Below are positions 40,308-47,797 of a stretch of DNA of 50,749 bases, in pieces. The first letter of the stretch is position 1. Each line of letters starts with the position of its first letter. This DNA is from Nocardia brasiliensis NBRC 14402 (GTDB taxonomy: Bacteria > Actinomycetota > Actinomycetes > Mycobacteriales > Mycobacteriaceae): contig NZ_BAFT02000031.1 of assembly GCF_000308475.2 (NCBI RefSeq), positions 1 through 50,749 on the forward strand, given 5' to 3'. Under the pieces are notes generated by a model that saw nothing but the letters and a program-made list of their open reading frames with translations, searched no databases and was not told the origin of the DNA. The position numbers were made by a program, and so were the translations under genes.

Positions 40308-41045
40308 GTGAGCGAATCGCGTTCGAACTACACCCCGCGGCCCATGTCCAGCAAGACCACGTACGCGCTGGGGGCGGTGGCCCTCGCGTTGATCGCGGTG
40401 ATCGTCGTCGCGGCGATCAACTGGGGGCACGACGAGGCGAGCGTGCGCAACGAGGGGTACGGACCGGTGCGGGACGCCTCGGTCCGGGCGCAATTGGAAC
40501 CGGACGGTTCGATTCTGCTCGGGCGTATCGACGCCAAGAAGACGATCGATATCTTCGAAGACCCGCTCTGCCCCGGCTGCGGAAATCTGGAACGCATCTA
40601 CGGCCAGGAGATCGCGCAGAAAATAGACGAGGGCAAGCTGGCGGTGCGCTACCGGCTGGTGAACTTCCTGGATGCCCGTTCGCGGAGCAAGGACTATTCC
40701 AGCCGGGCGGTGGCCGCGAATCAGTGTGTCGCTGAGGGCGGTTCGGGGCCGGTGTACTCTAAGTTCCATATGGAACTGTTCACCACCAAGCGACCGAGCG
40801 AGGGCGGTGCAGATCTGAGCAACGACGAACTCGCCGCGCTCGCCCGGGTCTCGGGCGCGCCGGAGTCGCAGTTGCAGTGTGTAGCCGCCGGTGCCCGGGT
40901 CGACCAGGCCAAGGTCACCGCCACCGCCGCGACCGCGGCGCTCGGCGAGGCGCTCGACGGCACAGCGGCGACTCCCGCGGTGTTCGACGGGAAGACGAAG
41001 ATCGATGTGAGCAACGAGGACTGGGTGGACGTACTGACCCGGTAG
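40308..41045 (+). CDS. Membrane-anchored DsbA/thioredoxin-fold protein
   Basis: 245 residues from the GTG at 40308 (SESRSNYTPRPMSSKTTYAL after it), the usual start of this mycobacterial-type family. One transmembrane segment at about 18-37 anchors the protein with its thioredoxin domain outside. The active site is Cys88-Pro-Gly-Cys91 in EDPLCPGCGNLE. The DsbA helical insertion follows (VAANQC... YSKFHMELFT), and TPAVFDGK contains the cis-proline. It likely oxidises or isomerises disulfides in exported proteins. The start lies within the G-rich end of the upstream repeat array. Confidence 0.92.
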   Translation: MSESRSNYTPRPMSSKTTYALGAVALALIAVIVVAAINWGHDEASVRNEGYGPVRDASVRAQLEPDGSILLGRIDAKKTIDIFEDPLCPGCGNLERIYGQEIAQKIDEGKLAVRYRLVNFLDARSRSKDYSSRAVAANQCVAEGGSGPVYSKFHMELFTTKRPSEGGADLSNDELAALARVSGAPESQLQCVAAGARVDQAKVTATAATAALGEALDGTAATPAVFDGKTKIDVSNEDWVDVLTR

Positions 41046-41146
41046 TAGTGAGTGCTTGATTGAGTCATTGGCCCGCGCCGCATGCGGCTGTGTAGCTAGG
41101 CTTTTCGAATACGGTCAATTGTCCGAGTCCGTCCGAAGGATGAACG

Positions 41147-41950
41147 ATGACGAGTTCCGAGTCGGCGCCTGTTGATTTCGACGTGAGCAAGCCGAGCATC
41201 TCTAGGGTCTACGACGCGCTACTCGGTGGTAAGGACTTTTACCCGTCCGACGAGCGAGTCATCGAACATCTCCGGCAAACAATGCCCGAAGTGGACGAAC
41301 TGGCACGGCTGAATCGCGCCGTACTCGGTCGTGGCGTCAAATACCTGGCCGGAAAAGCAGGCCTGAAGCAGTATCTCGACCTCGGCGCCGGGCTGCCCAC
41401 CATGGAGAACACCCATCAGGTGGCGCAGGCGTTCCAGCCGGACGCAAAGGTCGTCTATGTCGACAAGGATCCGATCGTGTTGGCGCACGGGCGGGCATTA
41501 CTCGGTGACAACGATCAAATTCGAGTCATCACTGCCGATTTGCGCGATCCGGCCACCGTGCTGGCGCATCCCGATGTGCAGAAGATGATCGATCTCGCCG
41601 AACCGGTGGCGGTCATGTTCGTCGGCATGCTGCACCACCTACACGACGACGAAGATCCGGAGGGTGTCGTCGCCGGGTACATGGACGCGGTGCCGGTCGG
41701 CAGCCATTTGTTCGTCACGCACTTCCTCGACAACGGCCCGGAATCGCGGGCGCTGGAGCGGTCGTTCCTCGAATTCCTCGGCACCGGGCGCTTCCGGACC
41801 GAGGCGGAGATCCTCCGGTTGTTCCGTGGCTTCGAACTCGTCGAACCCGGCCTGGTGCCGCTGAGCAATTGGCAGCCGGACACTATCGTGCGCGATCCCC
41901 TTCCGTTGGTCGAGCAGATCATCGTCGGCGGGATAGCCGTCAAGTCCTGA
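41147..41950 (+). CDS. SAM-dependent methyltransferase, SAV2177 family (DUF574)
   Basis: 267 residues, full length for the family. The N-terminal signature is PSISRVYDALLGGKDFYPSD, SAM motif I is YLDLGAGLPTMENTH at 77-91, acidic beta2 is VVYVDKDPIVLAH, and VAVMFVGMLHHLHDDEDP is motif II. These proteins are highly expanded in Streptomyces and Nocardia; their substrates are mostly unknown. A GAAGGA site precedes the ATG. It is convergent with the DUF222/HNH gene across a repeat-rich spacer. Confidence 0.94.
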   Translation: MTSSESAPVDFDVSKPSISRVYDALLGGKDFYPSDERVIEHLRQTMPEVDELARLNRAVLGRGVKYLAGKAGLKQYLDLGAGLPTMENTHQVAQAFQPDAKVVYVDKDPIVLAHGRALLGDNDQIRVITADLRDPATVLAHPDVQKMIDLAEPVAVMFVGMLHHLHDDEDPEGVVAGYMDAVPVGSHLFVTHFLDNGPESRALERSFLEFLGTGRFRTEAEILRLFRGFELVEPGLVPLSNWQPDTIVRDPLPLVEQIIVGGIAVKS

Positions 41951-41985
41951 GCCCGAGGGCCGAGCCGGACGCACCACCCGCCACG

Positions 41986-42364
41986 GCCCGGCCCGCCCGG
42001 CGCGCGATCCGACTCCCAGAGTTCCCCGGGACCGCGGTGCCGAGCATTCGGGTGGTTCGAGGACGCCCGGGTGGGTTCGCCGGCACCCGGCTGGTTCCAG
42101 GGCATCCAGTTGGTTCCGGGGCCGAGCCGTCGAACGCTGTCGAGGGCTCGGCCCGCTCGACGGGCGATCCGGCTTCCCCAGCCGGCCGGATAGCCGCTGT
42201 CGAGCATTCGGTTGGTCTGTACGTGTGATCTGTTGTGCGGCCGAAAGTTCCGTTGTTGGGCCGGGCCGGCGACTCCACCAGTCGCCGGCCCGGCCTGCTC
42301 GACGGCGCCGTCCCGGCTTCCCCAGTAACCCGGGACTGCTGCGCGTCGAGATTTCGGGTGGTCG
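41986..42364. repeat. Three diverged ~75-bp direct repeats
   Basis: Copies lie at about 41986-42062, 42145-42216 and 42288-42364. Each runs from a CGGCCYGCYCG start through GATCCGRCT or GTCCCGGCT and CCCCAG/CCCC to a [G/C]CGAGCATTCGG or GTCGAGATTTCGG end with GGTKG. The spacing is about 145-160 bp. Confidence 0.6.
42259..42295. terminator. Bidirectional terminator-like hairpin
   Basis: GGCCGGGCCGGCGACT and its exact inverse form a 16-bp stem with loop CCACC. A weaker hairpin (GGGGCGTCG/CGACGCCCC, 42371-42399) lies closer to the HNH gene. Confidence 0.6.
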
Positions 42365-42467
42365 GTGGGCGGGGCGTCGACTCCGGCTGCCGACGCCCCG
42401 GCCCGGCTGTTCGGCCGTGGGATCCGTTCCGTCGTCACCGCGGATCCGCACCGGTCGAACTCGTGGT

Positions 42468-43895
42468 TCAGTACGCGGTGTCCACCGCGGGAGTTGCTGT
42501 GTCATCGGGGATTTCGTCCTCCGGTGGAATCCGGCACAATTGCCGATGGACCAGGACGTGACCGCGCAGGGGATAGGCGATATCGTCGGCCAACGAGCGG
42601 GTGCCCGACTCCATGACCGGGGCGTGCTCGGTCGGCGCACCGGAATCGTTGTGCGGGAACAGATATCGCGCACCTTCGCGCGTCGTCGTCTGCTGCGCGC
42701 CGGTGGGCGTGGTCCACTGCAGCCGGTCGGCCTCGGCCAGCCAGGTCTCCCACGGCACTTTTCGCTTGTCCACCAACACTTTCAAGCGGTTGTGCCGGGT
42801 GCACAGTGCCGTCACGTCGGCGCGAGTGGCGGGGGAGCGGTGGTGTGCGAGGTCGGATTCCGCCGCGGGCATCACACAATTCGGGAACCGGCACATGCCG
42901 TCGAGGGCGCGCACCTCGCGCGCCAATCGCGGTGTGTGCGCGACCTGTTCGGCAGCGACCGGCTCTTCGGCACCCGACTGCTCCGGAATCACTTGGAACC
43001 GAGCATGTTCGGCGACCATCCGCGCCAGCGCCGCGTCGATCGGACCGTAACCGGCCAGGAATGCCGGCGCCTCCGTCATGCCGAGGAGGGTGTCCGCCGG
43101 AATCCCGATCTGGATCAGCGGCCGCCGCGGCGGCTGCGCCACGTCCCGCTTCGGACATCGTTCGCCACGTCCGCACGTGCACCGCAGTCGCCCCGAACCG
43201 TCCGCCAACGCCACCAGCGCATCCGCCCGCCGCTGCGGCATCGTCCGCGGATCCGACGAACACACCTGCAAACTCATCTCCCGCAGCCGCATCGCCACCG
43301 TCTGCGCGCCCGGCGCCGGCAACACCCCGTCGAACACCGCCATGCTGTCCTGGATCGCCCGAATTCGGACGTCCCGATCATCCTGACGCCGCTCCCGCCG
43401 CCGTTGCGCCCCAACCGGATCCAACCGCGCCACCCAGCGCCGCGCCGTCTGCCGCAGCCGCACCGGCGTGGTCCGGGTGGCCGTCTCCAGTAACCGCGGC
43501 TCCAACTCGTCGAGCACCTCCCTGGCCACCGCGCGCGTGTTGTCGATCACCACCCGCACCTTCGCCAGATCGATCCGCCCCGCGGCGAACTCCGCGCGCG
43601 TGCGCGGCAACCACCCCTCCAGCGCCAACCCCACATCGATCATCGCGGCGACCGACCCCTCGTCGACCTGGACCGCCATCGCCGCTTCGGTCGCCGCGAA
43701 CTCACCCGCCCGCACCCCGCCCGGCCCAGGCTCCGCACTCGATGCCCGATGCCGCCGATACAACTCGCGTACTGCGAACACCTCCGCCGCCTGCGCCGCC
43801 GCCGCAGCCCCATGCGCCGTCCGAAGGGCCTCGATCAACCCCTCATCGCTCATGGCCTGAAAGTCCATCACCGAGGAACCGCCTCCTTCGAACAT
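42468..43895 (-). CDS. DUF222 protein with C-terminal HNH endonuclease signature
   Basis: 475 residues from the ATG at 43895; a GTG at 43871 ten bases after GGAGG is a strong alternative. The N-terminal DUF222 region runs from MSDEGLIEALRTAHGAAAAA through the RIDLAKVRVVIDNTRAV block. The HNH motif is at about 340-380: CRFPNCVMPAAESDLAHHRS, then LCTRHNRLK. The family includes the mycobacterial 13E12-type proteins, present in many copies in Nocardia and often linked to mobile or intervening elements. In most relatives the H is preceded by CDLDH; here it reads SDLAHH, so catalysis may be altered. Function is unproven. Confidence 0.92.
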   Translation of the reverse strand: MFEGGGSSVMDFQAMSDEGLIEALRTAHGAAAAAQAAEVFAVRELYRRHRASSAEPGPGGVRAGEFAATEAAMAVQVDEGSVAAMIDVGLALEGWLPRTRAEFAAGRIDLAKVRVVIDNTRAVAREVLDELEPRLLETATRTTPVRLRQTARRWVARLDPVGAQRRRERRQDDRDVRIRAIQDSMAVFDGVLPAPGAQTVAMRLREMSLQVCSSDPRTMPQRRADALVALADGSGRLRCTCGRGERCPKRDVAQPPRRPLIQIGIPADTLLGMTEAPAFLAGYGPIDAALARMVAEHARFQVIPEQSGAEEPVAAEQVAHTPRLAREVRALDGMCRFPNCVMPAAESDLAHHRSPATRADVTALCTRHNRLKVLVDKRKVPWETWLAEADRLQWTTPTGAQQTTTREGARYLFPHNDSGAPTEHAPVMESGTRSLADDIAYPLRGHVLVHRQLCRIPPEDEIPDDTATPAVDTAY

Positions 43896-44017
43896 GCGTT
43901 CGAGTCTACGACCCGCAAACCCCCGCCGCCACCCCCAATTCAAGGCGATTTGGCCGCCACCACACCCGTGGTGTAACTTCGTTCAGGCAGTCAGGGAAAC
44001 CTGAAAGCAACCCACTC

Positions 44018-44090
44018 GGGGCTATGGCGCAGCTGGTAGCGCACCACACTGGCAGTGTGGGGGTCAGGGGTTCGAGTCCCCTTAGCTCCA
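44018..44090 (+). tRNA. tRNA-Ala (anticodon GGC)
   Basis: 73 bases fold into a complete cloverleaf. The acceptor stem is GGGGCTA with TAGCTCC (one G-T pair) and discriminator A. The D arm contains GCGC-AGCTGGTA-GCGC, the anticodon stem is CCACA/TGTGG with loop CTGGCAG giving anticodon GGC (44051-44053), and the T arm is GGGG-TTCGAGT-CCCC. The CCA end is not encoded. An intrinsic terminator follows within 12 bases. Confidence 0.95.
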
Positions 44091-44101
44091 CTCGAAACAA
44101 G

Positions 44102-44133
44102 TATCCGCAGGTCAGGGACCTGCGGATATTTTT
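44102..44133 (+). terminator. Intrinsic terminator of tRNA-Ala
   Basis: TATCCGCAGGTC-AGG-GACCTGCGGATA forms a perfect 12-bp stem followed by TTTTTG. It is the clearest Rho-independent terminator in the window. Confidence 0.9.
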
Positions 44134-44262
44134 GTTTGTGTCGCCGTACGAACCGGGCGGTACTGCTGGACCTCCTAACGCGTCGGGGTCAGCGGGGTTG
44201 GCTGGCCTGTTCGGCGGACGGCAGCAATATGTTTGGCATTCGGGCTGCCTATAGGGTGGTGA

Positions 44263-44542
44263 TCATCCGCGACGCGTTGGTTCGATGAGGTCGAACCAGC
44301 GGTATGGGTGAGGGAGGGCCGCTCCAGGTTCGCCGATGATGTTGATGGCAGGGTCGCTGTATTCTCGTTCGTCGCGGTCTCCGCAGGTGTATCCGAGGAC
44401 TGCTTGTATGCCGATGTCGAAGGTGGACTGTTCGAGGATGTGGGATTCGAGGCGTTCCCAGTCGTCGTCCTCGATCAGGCTTTGTTCAGCGCCGTCGTCC
44501 GTGTCGGTCCACTCGGTGATCCGTTCGGGGGGCAGTGGTCAT
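44263..44542 (-). pseudogene. Small unknown gene broken by a one-base insertion in a C6 run
   Basis: The ATG at 44542 overlaps the stop of the upstream ORF (ATGA). The frame stops after 18 codons. If one C of the CCCCCC run (plus-strand G run, 44527-44532) is skipped, the frame continues as PERITEWTDTDDGAEQ... through LESHILEQSTFDIGIQAVLG and ends in HPYRWFDLIEPTRRG at 44263, about 92 residues of clearly protein-like, acidic sequence. The frameshift could be a true mutation, a sequencing error at the homopolymer, or phase variation. The family is not recognised. Confidence 0.62.
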
Positions 44543-45150
44543 GGGTGCTCTTCGTCAGGTTCGTCCTGGAGGTCGTCGACCGCTGCCAGGAGTATCAATT
44601 CGTCGAAGGGGAAGTGTCTGTGACGCAGCGGGTTGATTTCGTGCTGTAGCAGCTTGGAGAGCGAATAGCACTGCTGCCATGCACTTTTTAGCCACGCCCG
44701 GTTCTCGTTGATCAGCATCATGACTCGAAGGTCGAAACACTGGAAGGGATTTCCGTCGTGGAACGCCTCGCCATTGAGGATGAAGCCGTTGGAATCAGCC
44801 CAGAAGCCGAGTGACCTGCCCCAGCTTTGGTTACCTGTTTGACCAAAGCCGGCGCAGTCCCGACAAACCCAGATCGGCGACCCGAGCCGGTTGCCGGAGG
44901 CGTGGGTGAAGGCCTCGGTGAAACCGGATGCCACGACATCACCTCGAGCACCAGCTCCGGTAAATCGATGCGCGGCAGCATCGCTTCCACGCGGCGGCGC
45001 AGCTCGGTCAGGCTCGGGGCTCCGGGATCGCGACCAGCGCGGCGGCGTGCAGTTTCCTTCGTCGTCGACGGTGGCCGGGGTGTCGGCGTCCAGACGTGCG
45101 GCGACCTCCCGGTAGGCGCCATCGAGGGCTTCGGCGTGCGCGACGAGCAT
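44539..45150 (-). CDS. Chimeric ORF: Tn3 transposase remnant joined to an unknown C-terminal domain
   Basis: 203 codons are open from an ATG at 45150. Residues 1-90 are derived from the Tn3 transposase relic (part in frame, part out of frame). From about residue 90 the sequence is unrelated: SPIWVCRDCAGFGQTGNQ, GFILNGEAFHDGNPFQCFDL and a C-terminal FPFDELILLAAVDDLQDEP. This C-terminal part has a CxxC pair, aromatic residues and a lower G+C than its neighbours, and looks like the surviving end of another gene. Its stop overlaps the next small gene. Whether any protein is made is unknown. Confidence 0.42.
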   Translation of the reverse strand: MLVAHAEALDGAYREVAARLDADTPATVDDEGNCTPPRWSRSRSPEPDRAAPPRGSDAAAHRFTGAGARGDVVASGFTEAFTHASGNRLGSPIWVCRDCAGFGQTGNQSWGRSLGFWADSNGFILNGEAFHDGNPFQCFDLRVMMLINENRAWLKSAWQQCYSLSKLLQHEINPLRHRHFPFDELILLAAVDDLQDEPDEEHP

Positions 45151-45520
45151 TCCCGCTGCCTCACCGGGCAGGCCCAGGGCGTTGAGGTCGGCCTGGCGTG
45201 CGGTTTCCCAACTGATTCCGGCCGGCAGATGCGCCCGCGGGTCACGCTATTTCGAGGACCGTGATCAGCTCGCCGAGTGCGCGCATCGCGGCCAGGACCG
45301 GCGCCCCGTCGGCGGTGGCAACGAAGGCGATGGCGCACATCAACCGCGGCAGGAACGGGCGCACCGTGGTGAAGCGCCCCGCCAGCTCCTCGGTGCGCTG
45401 TCCGTCGAGTTCGGTGTCGCCGAGCGGGACAAGTTCTGTGATGATCGCGACCGCCGAGCGTAGCTCGGCACCGGAGACCTTCTCCTCAACCTGATTGCCG
45501 CCGCCGGGCTCGGCACCAAA
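44890..45520 (-). pseudogene. Decayed Tn3-family transposase (TnpA) fragment
   Basis: On the minus strand, pieces of a Tn3-type TnpA occur in order across two frames. They are TTVRPFLPRLMCAIAFVATA with ADGAPVLAAMRALGEL (about 45270-45370), RDPRAHLPAGISWETARQAD and MLVAHAEALDGAYREVAARL (about 45090-45245), LTELRRRVEAMLPRIDLPEL with VLEVMSWHP (about 44930-45015), and GFTEAFTHASGN (to 44890). A stop at 45242, an internal deletion and two compensating frameshifts interrupt it, and both the N-terminal half and the DDE catalytic core are missing. No terminal inverted repeats were found. It is a dead mobile-element scar. Confidence 0.8.
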
Positions 45521-45703
45521 CCTTGCGCTGGAGAACGAGTTTCGATCGTGTGGAAAGTTGGCATCAGCGTGGGCGCGGTTTCGCCGCGCTCGTCCGTGAG
45601 CACGCCTGCATCGGGATCCGCTAGCCGAGGACTCGGTTACCGATCCGCGGAAACACATCCGCCTCTGACCATCCACCTGCCAAAAAGGCGAAGGAGCGCT
45701 TGC

Positions 45704-45958
45704 ATGTCTTTCGACACCGACAGCCCCCCACACCGTCGTGAGCGCGCAAAATCGGCGCAATGGGCACCGGTCGCGCTCCTAGGCGGGTTGGGCATGCTCG
45801 TCGCCGCGTTCGCCACGCTCGACCGTGTCCCTGGCTGGGGCGAGGACTACGGCGCTGTGCTGATCTATCTCGCCTTCTTCCTGTGGATGTCGATCGCCGG
45901 ACGGCTCACCTGGTGGGCCATCGACACCCTGGCCGACCGGATCAGGAAGCGCCGATGA
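45704..45958 (+). CDS. Small membrane protein, two TM segments
   Basis: 84 residues from the ATG at 45704, eight bases after AAGGAG; an upstream in-frame start would extend antisense to the transposase relic and is not supported. After a charged N-terminus (HRRERAKSAQWAP) there are two hydrophobic segments, VALLGGLGMLVAAFATL and YGAVLIYLAFFLWMSIAG, and a basic C-terminus (DRIRKRR). No family is recognised. It is followed by a hairpin. Confidence 0.72.
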   Translation: MSFDTDSPPHRRERAKSAQWAPVALLGGLGMLVAAFATLDRVPGWGEDYGAVLIYLAFFLWMSIAGRLTWWAIDTLADRIRKRR

Positions 45959-45975
45959 CCCCACGTACGGGGACC

Positions 45976-46009
45976 GCGGCCGCGGCCTAGTGAGGGCGGC
46001 CGCGGCCGC
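45976..46009 (+). terminator. Hairpin after the small membrane protein gene
   Basis: GCGGCCGCGGCC and GGCCGCGGCCGC form a perfect 12-bp stem with a 10-base loop, 17 bases after the stop. Confidence 0.6.
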
Positions 46010-46161
46010 ATTCGGAATTGCCGCCGTATGATGTCGCGATGCGCGTGAACCGTGAGCTGGGGCACTCCGCCACCGGCAGGTGATCCTCCTCTCTTTTCCT
46101 TTGCGAAGCGGTCGCGTTCTCGTTCAGAATCGAGATGTAGAAAGAACGATTTCTAGTAACA

Positions 46162-46184
46162 AGATGTCTTATCAGATGACATCT
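46162..46184. promoter_or_regulatory. Inverted repeat upstream of the five-gene cluster
   Basis: AGATGTC-N9-GACATCT, perfect 7-bp arms in an A/T-rich patch 116 bases before the first gene. A candidate operator for the cluster; no regulator gene is visible within the window. Confidence 0.5.
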
Positions 46185-46299
46185 GGGGCGCTCGGCTCGA
46201 ACTTCGACATCGTGATGAACAAACACGGATCACGCCCTTTTCTCAACCCCATCTGTCTCGAATGCACAACTGATCGTGCGCACCGAAGTGGAGGATGAC

Positions 46300-46791
46300 A
46301 TGGTCGACAACGCTGCTCTCAGCCGAGAAATCGGGACGTTCTACGCCAACTATGCCGCAGCGTACGTGGCGGCCATGACCGATAATCCGGACGGCGATGA
46401 ATACTTCTACCGAAACTACTATTCGGTCCCGATGTATATCGGCGAGGCCGAGCCCGCGGATAGTGGTGGGTCTGGATCCGGCCGGAGTCGCTGGCTATTG
46501 ACCGATTCGGACATACGCGAATTTCTGCTGGCCAGTGCGAAGGATCTGGCCGATCGGGGTTACCACCACGCCAAGATCCTGGATCGTGTTGTCCGGGTGT
46601 TGAACAGCACGCGCGTCAACTTGGAGATCGTGGTGAGCCGCTTACGCGAAGACGAGGTCGAAATCGAGCGTTGGGCGGTTGGTTACGGTATCGCGAAACT
46701 AACTGGGGGATGGCGGATCATCGACCTCTACACCACGGTGACGGCTGCGGAGACAGTCGCCGACGCATGGCCACCGGCCACCGCCCTGTGA
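46300..46791 (+). CDS. NTF2/SnoaL-like protein (DUF6841-like)
   Basis: 163 residues from the ATG at 46300 behind GGAGG at five bases; a GTG at 46276 is in frame. The pattern of a long first helix (REIGTFYANYAAAYVAAMTD), a middle helix (LLTDSDIREFLLASAKDLAD), and C-terminal strands (VNLEIVVSRL, VEIERWAVGYGIAKLTGGWR, IIDLYTTV) fits the cone-shaped NTF2/SnoaL fold. Such proteins are cyclases, isomerases, hydroxylase partners or binding proteins. No catalytic residues can be named. It begins the cluster with the esterase, acyltransferase, reductase and SRPBCC genes; the next ATG is 40 bases on. Confidence 0.72.
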   Translation: MVDNAALSREIGTFYANYAAAYVAAMTDNPDGDEYFYRNYYSVPMYIGEAEPADSGGSGSGRSRWLLTDSDIREFLLASAKDLADRGYHHAKILDRVVRVLNSTRVNLEIVVSRLREDEVEIERWAVGYGIAKLTGGWRIIDLYTTVTAAETVADAWPPATAL

Positions 46792-46831
46792 ACGTCTATG
46801 CGCTGTACCGCAACGAAAGTGGTGATCGAAC

Positions 46832-47797
46832 ATGACCCCGAGCATCCGAGCTCGCGCCGCCGAACCACTGTTCTGGTTTCTCGGTGTGCGACGACAGACG
46901 AAGACGGCGGAACTGGCAGCCCGAAACATCGACCGGTTGCGGCGAACCCAGCAGGCGCCGGTCCCGCCGAGACGTGTTCAGCGGAAGGTCGAGGTGACCG
47001 AGAGTCGTACCGGCCGATGGACGATACACACGCTGCGTCCTCGGGATCAGGCTCCCGGACTGCGGATCGTGTACCTGCACGGCGGCGGGTATGTGAAGCA
47101 AATGATCGGGCTGCATTGGAATTTCGGTGCGTATCTCGCGCAGCGGGTGCCTGCGGTGGTCGACATGGTCACCTATCCACTGGCCTATGAGCAGACCGCC
47201 GAGCACACCATCCCGCAGCTCGCCGAGTACTGTGCCACGCTCGACCAGTCAGACCTGCCTGTCGTGCTGGCCGGTGACTCGGCGGGCGGTGCGATGGCGC
47301 TCGCGGTCGCCCAATACCTGCGCGACAAATCGACTTCAGGTCCGGCGGGCCTGCTGCTGATCTGTCCGTGGCTCGATGTGCGGATGCGAAATCCTGAACA
47401 GCAGGTCATGCAGCGCCGAGACTGTTCGCAGGCGATTCCCGGCTTGCGTGTGTACGGCGCCGCCTACGCCGGGCCGCTCGGCATGGACCATCCCTACGCG
47501 AGCCCGATTCTCGGTGGCGCCCAGGGCCTTCCGCCGACCCTGCTGATCTCCGCGGGCCGCGATATGTTCGACGCCGACGACCGCGTCTTCGCGGACCGAG
47601 CACGCAACGAGGACGTCCGCTTACAACACCATCGCGGAGCCGGTATGCAGCACGACTATCCGATGCTGGCCGTGCTGCCCGAAGCAAGACTCGCACGCCG
47701 CGTCATGCTCGACTGGCTGCACGAGGCGATGCCGGTGAGCCCGCCGCCGCGCCGAGGTCGACTGCACAGTGTCACCGAAGTGGAGAAGACGCGATGA
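46832..47797 (+). CDS. Alpha/beta hydrolase, hormone-sensitive-lipase (HSL/family IV) esterase
   Basis: 321 residues. The oxyanion motif HGGGY is at 83-87 (VYLHGGGYVKQ), the nucleophile is Ser150 in LAGDSAGGAMALA, Asp244 lies in SAGRDMFDADD, and His274 lies in GMQHDYPM. The first 45 residues are a basic helical arm (ARNIDRLRRTQQ). HSL-type esterases hydrolyse medium or short acyl esters; in this cluster it may release or transfer an acyl chain on a lipid. The stop overlaps the next ATG by four bases, so it is translationally coupled to the acyltransferase. Confidence 0.93.
   Translation: MTPSIRARAAEPLFWFLGVRRQTKTAELAARNIDRLRRTQQAPVPPRRVQRKVEVTESRTGRWTIHTLRPRDQAPGLRIVYLHGGGYVKQMIGLHWNFGAYLAQRVPAVVDMVTYPLAYEQTAEHTIPQLAEYCATLDQSDLPVVLAGDSAGGAMALAVAQYLRDKSTSGPAGLLLICPWLDVRMRNPEQQVMQRRDCSQAIPGLRVYGAAYAGPLGMDHPYASPILGGAQGLPPTLLISAGRDMFDADDRVFADRARNEDVRLQHHRGAGMQHDYPMLAVLPEARLARRVMLDWLHEAMPVSPPPRRGRLHSVTEVEKTR

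Larger units (their letters stand above)
41951..42467. other. 517-bp convergent intergenic region rich in repeats
   Basis: The spacer holds three diverged copies of a ~75-bp sequence and two strong hairpins (annotated separately). No open frame in it shows family motifs or normal codon preference. Confidence 0.65.
45959..46299. other. 341-bp intergenic region upstream of the five-gene cluster
   Basis: It contains a hairpin (45976-46009), an A/T-rich stretch from about 46085 to 46185 with the inverted repeat at 46162, and then the leader of the cluster. The low G+C suggests promoter sequence. No gene is supported. Confidence 0.6.

Noticed and set aside
40053..40310. CRISPR-like array
   Set aside because: Units are imperfect tandem repeats with no unique spacers and no cas genes are present.
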